A stretch of 55,144 nt of DNA from an uncultured Oscillospiraceae bacterium (GCA_949298535.1 CASFXA010000107.1:1-55144), one strand, 5' to 3'; positions 8,482 through 16,784 are shown, numbered from the stretch's first letter. Program-made: numbers and translations. Notes: generated by a model from the letters alone, not told the origin.

Positions 8482-10293
8482 TTGTTCTGCAAACCTTTCC
8501 GCGCCTGCCTGTCCCTCACCCTGGCGGCGGCGTTGGCAGTAACCCCCATCACTGCTTGGGCTGACACCGCTCAGACAAATAACGTCCCCAAAGAAGAAGT
8601 GATTTATGTCAACCTCAACAGCGACGGTTCGGTGGATCAAATCTATGTGGTCAATCAATTCCAACTTACAGAAGAAACCACAGTGGAAGATTATGGCCAT
8701 TACAGCAGCGTGCGAAATCTCACCACCACCGATCCCATCACACTGGAAGGAGACCGGATCACCTTCCAGGCCCCCGCCGGGAAATTTTACTACCAGGGAA
8801 ACCTGGAAAGCAAAAACATTCCCTGGGACATTTCCGTTACCTATGCCCTGGACGGCAAACCGATAACGGGAGAGGAACTGGCAGGCGCCAACGGGCATCT
8901 GGAAATGACCCTCAGCTTCGCTCCTGCTCCCGGATCCGATCCCATCTACAGCGATCATTTTGCCCTGCAGGTGACAGTGACCATGGACAGCGAGCGCTGC
9001 ACCGGCATCTCCGCGCCCAACGCCACCCTGGCCAACGTAGGCAGCGACAAGCAGATGTCCTACATCATCCTTCCCGGCAAAAGTAAGAGCTATACCATCT
9101 CCGCTGATGTTACCGACTTTGAAATGAGCGGCATCCAGATAAACGGGATTCCCTTGCAGCTGGATATTGACGATCCTGATACCTCAGAGATCAAAGATAA
9201 AATCTATGAACTCCAGGATGGAGCGGTGGAACTGGATGACGGCGCGGTACGCCTGGATGACGGCGCGGCTGAGCTGTACGACGGAATCACCCAGCTGCAG
9301 GATGGCAGCGAAGACCTGACAGACGGGGCGGAAGAACTGTACGACGGCGCCAAGGATCTGCAAACAGCAGTCCGACAGCTGAGAAACGGCAGCGCTCAAA
9401 TCGCAGAAAAGGGCGGCGAACTCTCCGACGGCTTCGGTCAACTAATCCAAAATACGCCGGAGCTGAAAGAGGGAATTGCCTCCTTCCAGGATCAGACGGC
9501 GGGATTGCTGACTTTGGCCGGAGTCAGCGTTCAGCTTCCTCAAGCCCCTGAGGAGGATCCTTTGAACACACAGGTTCTGCTGCAGCGGGGCGCTGTGCTG
9601 GACCAGGCTCTGGAAAGCCTTTTGGAGCAGCTGTCCCGGCAGAAAACAGAACCCGTTCCGGGGGCCTCCCATCTGGCAGTGGGAGCTTCTTCCGTCGAAG
9701 GATCCTCTCGTTCCCTTCTGGACAGCCTGCTGCCTCAGCTTCTTTCTCAAATGCGTCAGCTGAACACGCTGCTGACCGGAACGCTCCAGTATGTCGCCGG
9801 CACTGAGGCGCTGGAAGCGGGATACCGTCAATTCTATCCTTTCCTGCTGGAACTGGACGGCGGTCTGGGACAGCTTTCCGGCGGCACCGGGGATTTAAAG
9901 AGCGGCTCCAAAAAGCTCTATGATGGTTCCTCGGAACTCAAAGACGGCGCCGATCAGCTGAAGGATGGGGCCGCCCTGTTGCGGGATGGAACCATCCAGC
10001 TGACCGACGGCACCCTGGAGCTGCGGGATCAATCCTTGGATATGGAAGATGAGGTGGACGATCGCATCGACGAAATACTGGATGAATACCGCACGGCTGA
10101 TTTCACTCCTGTCTCCTTTGTCAGCAGCAAAAACACCCAGGTTCAGGAAGTGCAGTTCGCGATGAAAACCCCGGATATTGAAAAGGAGGAGACTGCGGTT
10201 GAGGATGTCTCTGAGCAAACTCCCCAAACGCTGTGGGAACGAATTCTCAATCTGTTCGGCCTTTTCGATGGAAGCAAAAGGGAAGAAAAATAA
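8482..10293 (+). CDS. Secreted DG-heptad-repeat coiled-coil protein (YhgE/Pip-like)
   Basis: The 603-residue protein has a cleavable signal peptide (residues 1-27, ending AWAD) and an N-terminal globular domain of about 200 residues. Two blocks of near-perfect seven-residue repeats of the form LxDGaxe follow, at about residues 238-320 and 456-525, joined by a helical segment. Such Asp-Gly heptads characterise the extracytoplasmic part of YhgE/Pip and related proteins, where they form long rods. Unlike those proteins, I see no C-terminal membrane bundle and no lipobox, only the amphipathic end WERILNLFGLF. TTG 8482 is supported by AAAGGAGG eight bases upstream. It is the last gene of the MMPL operon and ends at the terminator at 10338. 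A role as a periplasm-like adaptor or tether for the MMPL protein is inferred. Confidence 0.85.
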   Translation: MFCKPFRACLSLTLAAALAVTPITAWADTAQTNNVPKEEVIYVNLNSDGSVDQIYVVNQFQLTEETTVEDYGHYSSVRNLTTTDPITLEGDRITFQAPAGKFYYQGNLESKNIPWDISVTYALDGKPITGEELAGANGHLEMTLSFAPAPGSDPIYSDHFALQVTVTMDSERCTGISAPNATLANVGSDKQMSYIILPGKSKSYTISADVTDFEMSGIQINGIPLQLDIDDPDTSEIKDKIYELQDGAVELDDGAVRLDDGAAELYDGITQLQDGSEDLTDGAEELYDGAKDLQTAVRQLRNGSAQIAEKGGELSDGFGQLIQNTPELKEGIASFQDQTAGLLTLAGVSVQLPQAPEEDPLNTQVLLQRGAVLDQALESLLEQLSRQKTEPVPGASHLAVGASSVEGSSRSLLDSLLPQLLSQMRQLNTLLTGTLQYVAGTEALEAGYRQFYPFLLELDGGLGQLSGGTGDLKSGSKKLYDGSSELKDGADQLKDGAALLRDGTIQLTDGTLELRDQSLDMEDEVDDRIDEILDEYRTADFTPVSFVSSKNTQVQEVQFAMKTPDIEKEETAVEDVSEQTPQTLWERILNLFGLFDGSKREEK

Positions 10294-10337
10294 TCTCCAA
10301 GAGGCGCGCTCCTGTGAGAAAATAATTTGATTGTCCC

Positions 10338-10376
10338 AGGACAGTATGGCTGAAAAGGTCATACTGTCCTGTTTTG
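10338..10376 (+). terminator. Terminator of the MMPL operon
   Basis: A perfect 11-bp stem (10338-10348 with 10360-10370) is followed by GTTTT, 44 bp after the DG-repeat gene. Confidence 0.85.
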
Positions 10377-10477
10377 CGGTTGCCGTTCCGCTTTTTGGAC
10401 AGAAAAGATCCCGGCAGATGAAACCGGGGCGCAAGAGATGGACCTTTCAAAAATATGTTCCATGGACGCGACAGAAA

Positions 10478-10533
10478 GGAGGAAAAGGCCGCCGGAGGTC
10501 TGTCCGGATTTGAACCCCTTGTCCGCTGAGAGT
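10478..10533 (+). repeat. Degenerate intergenic repeat, copy A
   Basis: Shared with copy B (10853-10919) are GGAGGAAAA, GCCGC, GGAGG, TCCGG, TTTG, and a final CTTG(T/C)CC(G/A)CTGAG. The similarity continues over about 55 bases with small gaps. Confidence 0.5.
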
Positions 10534-10721
10534 ACAGCCAGCTGAAGCCTGCGCGCATCCATCAACGTAAACACTGTAATGCTAAGCGGATCTGACTTCA
10601 CAACCATAAATGACGGGGCCCACGGCTTTAAAAAGCAGAGAAAAAAGAATTTTTTTGCAGCAGCCACATCTGGACGTTAGAAAATATGAGCAAAATCGGC
10701 TCTGGTTTCTCCACCTTTCCA

Positions 10722-10750
10722 TTGCATCCAACGTTTTTTTCCGATACAAT
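10722..10750 (+). promoter_or_regulatory. Promoter in the spacer before the pseudouridine synthase gene
   Basis: TTGCAT (10722-10727) and TACAAT (10745-10750) are 17 bp apart. Transcription would run through the repeat and reach the pseudouridine synthase gene after a leader of about 370 nt. Confidence 0.6.
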
Positions 10751-10785
10751 ACCCTCAGTGAACAAAGAGCCAAAGCGCCGGACGC
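10750..10785 (+). repeat. Repeat segment matching 39244-39279 in inverted orientation
   Basis: Beginning TACCCTCAGTGAACAAA and ending GCGCCGGACGC, this 36-base segment is almost identical to the reverse complement of 39244-39279, 28 kb away in another intergenic region. Confidence 0.65.
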
Positions 10786-10852
10786 AGAAACAACCGGCTC
10801 CGCCTGTGTTCCCGACCTTGGCATGCGTCAGCTTTCCTTGCCCGGAAGCCAG

Positions 10853-10919
10853 GGAGGAAAATGCCGCTGGAGGCAAATCCGGCTTTGGAATACCCTTGTG
10901 CCCCTTGCCCACTGAGGGG
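10853..10919 (+). repeat. Degenerate intergenic repeat, copy B
   Basis: This is the second copy of the element at 10478-10533. It ends in CTTGCCCACTGAGGGGA, and with the CCCTCAGTG at 10752-10760 it forms imperfect inverted ends about 165 bp apart. Confidence 0.5.
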
Positions 10920-11126
10920 ATCGTTGGCCTCAAACAGAAATGTTTCCGCCAAACCGATCCCATAAATTTCGGGTCGATACCCGCTGATAAAAGCAACCAG
11001 GAAAAACTTTTCCGCGCTGCAAAAGGGAAAAAGATTTTTGCTTGATCCCTTTGCATACACCCCATCGCCAGACACTTCATTTACTGTTGTCTGAAAAGCA
11101 GAAGGATGAAAGAAGGGTCAGAGTCC

Positions 11127-12104
11127 ATGCGGACTATAAAATATATCATTTCCGATGAAGACGCGGGAAAAAAGGTGGAAGAATTTCTGATGAAGAAGCA
11201 GGGATTTTCCCGCCGCGTTATCACCGCGCTGAAAAAGCTGCCGGAGGGGATGCTCCTCAATGGGGTTCATATACGAACAGTGGATGCGCTTCATGCCGGG
11301 GACCAATTGGAAGTAAACCTGCCGGAGACAGCCAAAAGGATGCCTTTGTGCCACATCCCGGTGGAGGTTCTTTTGGAAGACGAAGATGTGATTGTTTACA
11401 ATAAACCGGCCGGGATGCCGGTACACCAGTCCGGGGGACATATTTTCGGCACACTGGACGGCGTTTATGCTGCCCACTGCGCCGCGGCGGGCCAGGTGAC
11501 ACCCTTCCGCCCCATTAATCGTCTGGATAAGGACACCACAGGAGCGGTGGTGGCAGCCCGGAATCAAATTGCTGCGGGAAAGCTGTGGAAAGCGGTAACC
11601 AAACGGTATATAGCGGTGGTGGCGGGGATCCCCCGCTATCCCCGCCGCCTCATCCGGCTGCCTATAGAGCGGGAAAGACCCATGGAGCTGAAGCGGATTG
11701 TCACACCGGAGGGACAGGATGCCGTCACCTGGTATCGCGTATTGGGGGAGGGGCGGGATTGCGCCCTGCTGGAATTTCTGCTCTATACCGGAAGAACCCA
11801 TCAAATTCGGGTTCATATGGCCTGCCTGGGTCATCCCCTTTTGGGGGATCCCCTGTACGGTGTTCCCAGCGAAGAAATAGATCGGCAGGCGCTTCACTGC
11901 GCCCGGATTTCATTCCCCCACCCTCTCACCGGGGAGCAAACAACGGTGGACGCGCCGCCGCCAGAGGACTTTTTGAAGCTGCTGAAAAGGCGGGGGCTCA
12001 CCTGGGATTTTGACTGTCTGACCAAGGAACAGCCTCCTTTGGAGGAACTGGAGAAGGATTTTATTGTACCCAAAGGGGAAATTTTTTTGCCTCAGGACTC
12101 TTGA
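11127..12104 (+). CDS. RluA-family RNA pseudouridine synthase
   Basis: This enzyme isomerises specific uridines of rRNA or tRNA to pseudouridine. The 325-residue protein has an N-terminal S4 RNA-binding domain (about residues 1-65, including KKVEEFL and FSRRVI). The RluA catalytic domain follows, with PINRLDKDTTG, where the Asp is the catalytic nucleophile of the HRLDxxTSG motif. Later YTGRTHQIRVHMA and GHPLLGDPLYG are conserved in the family. ATG 11127 has AAGAAGGG about eight to nine bases upstream; ATG 11106 lacks a properly spaced site. Its stop codon overlaps the -35 box of the T-box operon promoter, so the two units are tightly packed but separately started. The target RNA cannot be told from the sequence. 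Confidence 0.93.
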   Translation: MRTIKYIISDEDAGKKVEEFLMKKQGFSRRVITALKKLPEGMLLNGVHIRTVDALHAGDQLEVNLPETAKRMPLCHIPVEVLLEDEDVIVYNKPAGMPVHQSGGHIFGTLDGVYAAHCAAAGQVTPFRPINRLDKDTTGAVVAARNQIAAGKLWKAVTKRYIAVVAGIPRYPRRLIRLPIERERPMELKRIVTPEGQDAVTWYRVLGEGRDCALLEFLLYTGRTHQIRVHMACLGHPLLGDPLYGVPSEEIDRQALHCARISFPHPLTGEQTTVDAPPPEDFLKLLKRRGLTWDFDCLTKEQPPLEELEKDFIVPKGEIFLPQDS

Positions 12105-12129
12105 CAACCGGAAACAAAGCTGATAAGAT
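12101..12129 (+). promoter_or_regulatory. Consensus promoter for the T-box operon
   Basis: TTGACA (12101-12106) and TAAGAT (12124-12129) are spaced by 17 bp. The -35 box overlaps the stop codon of the preceding gene. Transcription should start near 12136, at the beginning of the T-box leader. Confidence 0.85.
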
Positions 12130-12135
12130 AGGAGA

Positions 12136-12400
12136 AAATTAAAAAACAGAACACGATGACGGAGAGTAGTAGCACCCACGCGAAACCTTACAGAGAGCTG
12201 CGGCAGCTGAAAAGCAGCGGTATTCGGGGATGTGAACTGGCTCCCGAGTGGTCAACCGAACAAAGTAGGCTTGGACGCATCTCCAGCGTTAACGGGAGGC
12301 TGTGTTGTTGGACACAGACAGAGGGGGCGGTTTTTGCCGCCAACAGAAGTGGTACCGCGGAAGTTTATAGCTTTCGTCTTCTTTGCAGAGGACGAAGGCT
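12136..12400 (+). promoter_or_regulatory. T-box leader, leucine (CUG) specifier
   Basis: This leader RNA binds uncharged tRNA to prevent termination. Stem I begins GATGACGGAGAGTAGTA, which includes the AGUA loop-E strand, and contains AGAGAG. The opposite strand of the specifier loop reads GAA-CUG-G-CUCC, in which CUCC pairs with GGAG of the 5' strand. By the known layout (GAA, codon, purine, helix), the codon is CUG, leucine. The T-box core is AGTGGTACCGCGG (12348-12360), followed by a terminator hairpin at 12369-12390 with a T run to 12395. An alternative one-base shift would read UGG (Trp), but this leaves no purine before the helix. The first downstream gene is an acyl-CoA synthetase. Confidence 0.9.
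12369..12400 (+). terminator. T-box-controlled terminator
   Basis: The AGCTTTCGTC arm pairs with GACGAAGGCT (one G-U pair), followed by TTTTTGTTTT. The hairpin lies right after the T-box core, as expected for the terminator competing with the antiterminator. Confidence 0.85.
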
Positions 12401-12486
12401 TTTTTGTTTTCTCCTCTGCTTCCAGCCGTTGCCGCCTTCTTCCTTCGGGAAGGAGGAGGCGCACAAACAGATTGGAGGAAGAAACA

Positions 12487-14148
12487 ATGAGCAAGCAGGA
12501 ACTGATTTCAATTACCGTAGGCGATCTCCTGGAGCAGGTAGCCAATCGCTTTCCGGATAAGGAAGCGGTGAAATACACGGACCGGGATTACCGCCGCACC
12601 TGGCGGGAGTTTGACGATGAAGTGGATCGCATCGCCAAAGGCATGATGGCCCATGGGATTCAAAAGGGCGACAAGGTGGCTATCTGGGCCACCAACGTGC
12701 CGGAATGGCTGCTGACCTTCTTTGCGTCTGCCAAGGTGGGCGCCGTGCTGGTGACGGTGAATACCGCTTACAAAGTGTTTGAGCTGGAGTATTTGCTGCG
12801 GCAGTCGGATACCAAGATGCTGGTGATGATTGACCGCTTCAAGGACGCCGACTATGTGGAAATTGTTCAGAGCCTTTGCAAGGGTCTGGGCAAGGAGGGA
12901 CAGAAGCTCAATCCCATGCTGCCTTACTTGGAGGAGATCGTTTACGCCGGAGGCGGGGAATGTCCTGAGGGCATGACTCCCTGGAAACAGCTGGAGGCGG
13001 ATGGGGAGAAGATTTCCACGGCGGAATATGAAGCCCGGAAATATTCCATCGATCCCCAGGATGTGGTGAATATGCAGTACACTTCCGGCACCACCGGCTT
13101 CCCCAAAGGCGTGATGCTCACCCATTACAACATCGTCAACAATGGACGCAGCATCGGCGACTGCATGAAATTCACTGAGAATGACAAGCTGTGCATCGTG
13201 GTACCCTTCTTCCACTGCTTCGGCATGGTGCTGGCAGTGATGGCCTGCCTGACCCACAGCACTTCCATGGTGCCGGTGGATCTTTATTCCCCGGTGAAAG
13301 TGATGCACGCCATCACCTCCGAGCGGTGTACGGCATTTCATGGAGTGCCTACCATGTACATCGCCATGCTGGAGCATCCGGATTTCTCAAAATATGATTT
13401 CACCTGCCTGCGCACCGGCATCATGGCCGGATCCCCCTGTCCCATCAAGGTGATGCAGCAGGTGGTGGATCAGATGCACATGAAGGAAATCACCATCACC
13501 TATGGTCAGACAGAAGCCTCTCCCGCCACCACCATGACCACCACCGAGGACAGCATCGAGCTGCGGGTAAGCACAGTGGGGCGGTCCATGCCCTTTGTGG
13601 AAACCAAGATCATCGATCCTGAAACCGGCGAAACCCTGGGACCTGGCCAGCCTGGCGAATTTTGCTCCAGAGGCTACAACACCATGAAGGGATACTATAA
13701 AATGGAGGAAGCAACCCGTCAGGTTATCGATAAAGACGGCTGGCTTCACTCCGGAGACCTTGCAACTGTGGACGAAAAAGGGTATTATAAGATTACCGGA
13801 AGAATCAAGGATATGATTATCCGCGGTGGAGAGAATATCTATCCCAAGGAGATCGAGGAATTTCTGTATACCCTGCCTCAGGTCCAGGACGTTCAGGTAA
13901 TCGGCGTACCCAGCAAACAATATGGGGAAGAAGTGATGGCCTGCATCATCCTCAAGGAAAAGGGTTCCTGCACCGAAGATGAGATTAAGGCGGCTGTCAA
14001 AAGCCACATGGCGCGGCATAAAGTGCCTAAATACATCGCCTTTATGGACGAATTCCCCATGACCGCCAGCGGAAAGATTCAGAAATTCCGTTTGAGGGAA
14101 TGGGCGGTGGAACAGTTCGGCCTTGACGACTCCGTGGAAACTGCGTAA
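12487..14148 (+). CDS. Acyl-CoA synthetase (AMP-binding, YngI/ACSF2-like)
   Basis: This enzyme activates a carboxylic acid with ATP to an acyl-adenylate and then to acyl-CoA. The 553 residues show the P-loop-like YTSGTTGFPKG (about residue 198), then YGQTEAS, the SGDLA aspartate (about 421), GRIKDMIIRGGENIYP, and SGKIQK with the catalytic lysine near the C terminus. Overall it resembles the medium/short-chain ACSF2 group, which includes Bacillus YngI of a leucine/isovalerate gene cluster. ATG 12487 has GGAGGA seven bases before it; the frame upstream runs through the T-box and is not coding. It is the first gene behind a leucine-type T-box, which suggests a leucine-related substrate such as isovalerate. 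Long-chain fatty acids cannot be excluded. Confidence 0.93.
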   Translation: MSKQELISITVGDLLEQVANRFPDKEAVKYTDRDYRRTWREFDDEVDRIAKGMMAHGIQKGDKVAIWATNVPEWLLTFFASAKVGAVLVTVNTAYKVFELEYLLRQSDTKMLVMIDRFKDADYVEIVQSLCKGLGKEGQKLNPMLPYLEEIVYAGGGECPEGMTPWKQLEADGEKISTAEYEARKYSIDPQDVVNMQYTSGTTGFPKGVMLTHYNIVNNGRSIGDCMKFTENDKLCIVVPFFHCFGMVLAVMACLTHSTSMVPVDLYSPVKVMHAITSERCTAFHGVPTMYIAMLEHPDFSKYDFTCLRTGIMAGSPCPIKVMQQVVDQMHMKEITITYGQTEASPATTMTTTEDSIELRVSTVGRSMPFVETKIIDPETGETLGPGQPGEFCSRGYNTMKGYYKMEEATRQVIDKDGWLHSGDLATVDEKGYYKITGRIKDMIIRGGENIYPKEIEEFLYTLPQVQDVQVIGVPSKQYGEEVMACIILKEKGSCTEDEIKAAVKSHMARHKVPKYIAFMDEFPMTASGKIQKFRLREWAVEQFGLDDSVETA

Positions 14149-14175
14149 TGTAACGCTGAAATTGGAGTGAGGCGC

Positions 14176-15837
14176 ATGGACAAGACAAAAAAGCTCTGCA
14201 TGGGCTGTATGGCTCCGCTGGAAACCGGGGTTACAGTCTGTCCTCATTGCGCCCACGACAATCAGATTCCCAATCCCAAAGGCGCCCTGTCTGCCGGAAC
14301 AATACTGGCGGGAACCTATTTGGTTGGAACCGTGATCCATCAAAATGATTTGACGATTCTTTATCTGGGTTACCATTTGCAGAAGAATATCAGGGTATAT
14401 ATTGAGGAGTTCTTCCCCCAATCCCTGGCCTGCCGCCAAGAGGACGGCGCAGGGGTACAGGTGGAGGAACACAATCGGATTCGTTATGCTACCCTGTATT
14501 CGGATCTTTCTGATCGGTGGAAGCGCCTGGGACGAATGGACAGCCGTTGCTTGCTGAAAACCAGAGAACTGCTGCAATGGGGAGAAACGCAGTATCGGGT
14601 GACCTCCTATGTAGGGTGGCATACCCTGGAGGAATGGCTGGACGAGGAGGGGCCCATGACCTGGCCCCAGGCCCGCACAGCACTGATGCCGCTGATGACG
14701 CTGGTGTCCTCTCTGCACAATCAGGGAATGTTCCATTGCGGCATTGCCCCGGACAATATCCTTTTAAGCAAACGGGGGCATATGGTACTCACCGGCTTCT
14801 CTCTGCCGGAGGTGCGTACTGTGGGAAGCGGGCTGACGGCGGAGCTTTACGGAGGATACAGCGCCCCGGAACAGTATTCCAACAATCTCTGGCAGGGGGA
14901 ATGGACCGACGTCTACTCCCTGGGCGCGGTGCTGTACCGGATGCTGACAGGAAAGGAACCATTGCCCGCGCTTCAGCGGGAGCGTCGGGATCCTTTAAAG
15001 GATGCGGTGGAGGAGAATCCTACCATTCCTCAATATGTCTCTGACGCCATTGCCAAAGCTATGCGTCCTTCCAAGAAGGACCGCTATCAATCGGTGGACG
15101 AGTTTACGGCGGCATTGTTGGAGGAATCCTCCTCCAATACGGCGGTGTTTCATCCGGAGGTTCCGGAAACAAAATCATCCGACTCCCTCGCCAAAGAGGA
15201 AACGGGCAAACGGCGGAACAATTTCTGGCCCATCGCCTTGGCGGTCAGTGCCATTGTGAACCTGGTATTGTTGGGGCTGCTGTTTTCGGCGCCCGGAAGC
15301 GTAACGATGGAGCCTGAGGAACCTGACATGGAGCAGGAAGAAGAGGTTCCTTTGATGGAATATCAGCTGGTGGGAGTATATTATCCCTTTGTGCAGCAGA
15401 ATTTAAACTTATTCGGGAGCTTCTCCTACGAGGCTCAGTACGAATATAACGAAATTTATCCTGAAGATGTTATTTTTGAGCAGTCCGTCACCATAGGGCA
15501 ACCCTTGCCAGAGAATGAGACCATTCAGCTGAAGGTGAGCAAGGGTTCACAGTATGTAACAATGCCCTACCTGATCGGCAGTTCTCAGGATTTTGCCAGC
15601 CGGATTTTAACCAATCTGGAAGTGGACTATGAATTTGTCTATGACTTTAATTCTGAGAGCGATGGGATTCCTGGAACGGTGATTGCCTCCAATAAAGGCT
15701 ACAACGCCCGCATCTCCCGGGAAAAGGATCAGGTGATCCTGACCATCAAACAGATTCCGGAGGAGTCGGAAGATTCCGATGAGGAGGAGTCCTCTGTCGG
15801 TGGAGAATATTCCTACAGCAGACCGGAAAAAGATTGA
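14176..15837 (+). CDS. Zinc-ribbon pseudokinase with transmembrane helix and PASTA repeats
   Basis: The 553-residue protein has an N-terminal zinc ribbon (C8xxC11...C22xxC25) and a protein-kinase-like fold (about 40-320). One membrane helix (about 352-375) and two extracellular PASTA-like domains follow. It resembles Hanks-type PASTA kinases, but the catalytic residues are missing. The glycine loop is absent, the ATP lysine of VAIKE is Glu (VYIEE, residue 77), HRD is HCG (187-189), and DFG is TGF (206-208). Scaffold motifs such as PDNILL, SAPEQY and TDVYSLG remain. It is therefore probably a signalling pseudokinase that senses cell-wall material. ATG 14176 follows GGAG by eight bases. The gene lies 27 bp after the acyl-CoA synthetase and probably shares its T-box transcript. 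Confidence 0.88.
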   Translation: MDKTKKLCMGCMAPLETGVTVCPHCAHDNQIPNPKGALSAGTILAGTYLVGTVIHQNDLTILYLGYHLQKNIRVYIEEFFPQSLACRQEDGAGVQVEEHNRIRYATLYSDLSDRWKRLGRMDSRCLLKTRELLQWGETQYRVTSYVGWHTLEEWLDEEGPMTWPQARTALMPLMTLVSSLHNQGMFHCGIAPDNILLSKRGHMVLTGFSLPEVRTVGSGLTAELYGGYSAPEQYSNNLWQGEWTDVYSLGAVLYRMLTGKEPLPALQRERRDPLKDAVEENPTIPQYVSDAIAKAMRPSKKDRYQSVDEFTAALLEESSSNTAVFHPEVPETKSSDSLAKEETGKRRNNFWPIALAVSAIVNLVLLGLLFSAPGSVTMEPEEPDMEQEEEVPLMEYQLVGVYYPFVQQNLNLFGSFSYEAQYEYNEIYPEDVIFEQSVTIGQPLPENETIQLKVSKGSQYVTMPYLIGSSQDFASRILTNLEVDYEFVYDFNSESDGIPGTVIASNKGYNARISREKDQVILTIKQIPEESEDSDEEESSVGGEYSYSRPEKD

Positions 15838-15909
15838 TTGCCGCGGATAAAAGCTGTGTTGGAGAGAGATCGGACACTCATGCCACCAAGACAAAAGGAG
15901 TTGATTGCG

Positions 15910-16719
15910 ATGAAGTTTGCTTTTTCTACCATTGGGTGCCCCAACTGGACCTGGAAAGAAATTTTTGCCACTGCCAAGGATATGAAAATCGATGGAATAG
16001 AGATCCGGGGAATCGGAAAGGAGATCTATGCCCCCCGGGTCCCGGAGCTGAGTCCGGAGCAAGCCCCTGAGACCCTGCGGAGCTTAAAGGAAGCGGGGCT
16101 GGAGATCCCCACTCTCACCTCCGGAGCTGTAATCGGTTTTCCGGAGCAGCTGGAACAGGGGATGAAGGAGGCAAAAGATTATCTGGAGCTGGCGGGACGG
16201 CTGAAGGTACCCTATGTCCGGATCATGATTTCCCCTCAGCCCCAGCCGGAACCGGTGGATCTGGAGATGGCGAAGAAGGCGTATCTGGAGCTGGTGGATT
16301 ATGCCAAGGAAAAAGGGACCTGCGCGCTGATTGAAACCAACGGCGTTCTGGCTGATTCCACCACCATGGCCCGCTTTATGGAGGGAACCGATCCTCAGGC
16401 AGCCGGCGTATTGTGGGATTTCCATCATCCCTACCGGTTCTGCAACGAGGCCCCGGAGGTTACCTTTAAAAATATTGGCCGCTATGTCAAATATACCCAT
16501 GTGAAGGATTCGGTGTTCCACGATGGAAAGGTGGAATATCGGATGATGGGTTATGGCGATCTGCCGGTATTTGATATTCTTAAACTGCTGAAGTCCAACG
16601 GCTATGAAGGTTTCATTACCTTGGAGTGGGTCAAACGGTGGAACCAAGACCTGCAGGAACCCGGCATTGTCTTCTATCACTACAACACTTATATGAATTA
16701 CCTGATGGAGCAGATCTGA
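15910..16719 (+). CDS. Sugar phosphate isomerase/epimerase-like TIM-barrel protein
   Basis: The 269 residues fit the xylose-isomerase-like TIM-barrel superfamily (IolE/AP-endonuclease-2 fold). Landmarks are FSTIGCPNWTWKE at the N terminus, DGIEIRGIGKE on strand 2, ALIETNG, VLWDFHHPYRF, YTHVKDS and FITLEWV. The conserved Glu, Asp, His and Glu residues would coordinate a metal and act on a sugar or polyol. ATG 15910 has AAAAGGAG nine bases upstream. The gene is 72 bp after the pseudokinase and just before a strong terminator, so it is probably the last gene of the T-box operon. Members of this family have many substrates, and none can be assigned here. Confidence 0.88.
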   Translation: MKFAFSTIGCPNWTWKEIFATAKDMKIDGIEIRGIGKEIYAPRVPELSPEQAPETLRSLKEAGLEIPTLTSGAVIGFPEQLEQGMKEAKDYLELAGRLKVPYVRIMISPQPQPEPVDLEMAKKAYLELVDYAKEKGTCALIETNGVLADSTTMARFMEGTDPQAAGVLWDFHHPYRFCNEAPEVTFKNIGRYVKYTHVKDSVFHDGKVEYRMMGYGDLPVFDILKLLKSNGYEGFITLEWVKRWNQDLQEPGIVFYHYNTYMNYLMEQI

Positions 16720-16737
16720 TTTCCCTGCCCCTGATGG

Positions 16738-16784
16738 AAAGCCCCCGGCGGAGCCAGAAGAACGGTTCCGCCGGGGGCTTTTTG
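16738..16784 (+). terminator. Terminator of the acyl-CoA synthetase operon
   Basis: A 13-bp GC-rich stem (16740-16752 with 16767-16779) is followed by a T run. Confidence 0.9.

Larger units (their letters stand above)
10377..11126. other. Gene-poor spacer with degenerate repeats
   Basis: I find no convincing gene in 750 bp. Open frames up to 150 codons exist on both strands, but they overlap one another, lack ribosome-binding sites and resemble no family. The stretch holds two related repeat copies (10478-10533 and 10853-10919), a third segment related to one at 39244-39279, and a consensus promoter (10722-10750). A weak hairpin with a T tail lies at about 11010-11041. Confidence 0.6.

Noticed and set aside
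10501-10560. TPP-riboswitch-like CTGAGA
   Set aside because: Only this short word is present; the other conserved parts, such as the ACCTGA-type block, are absent.
10359-11080. Overlapping open frames in the spacer, including a 150-codon minus-strand frame
   Set aside because: They lack ribosome-binding sites and family features, overlap on both strands, and run through repeats and a promoter.
12232-12486. N-terminal extension of the acyl-CoA synthetase
   Set aside because: The extension is a translation of the T-box leader and terminator.
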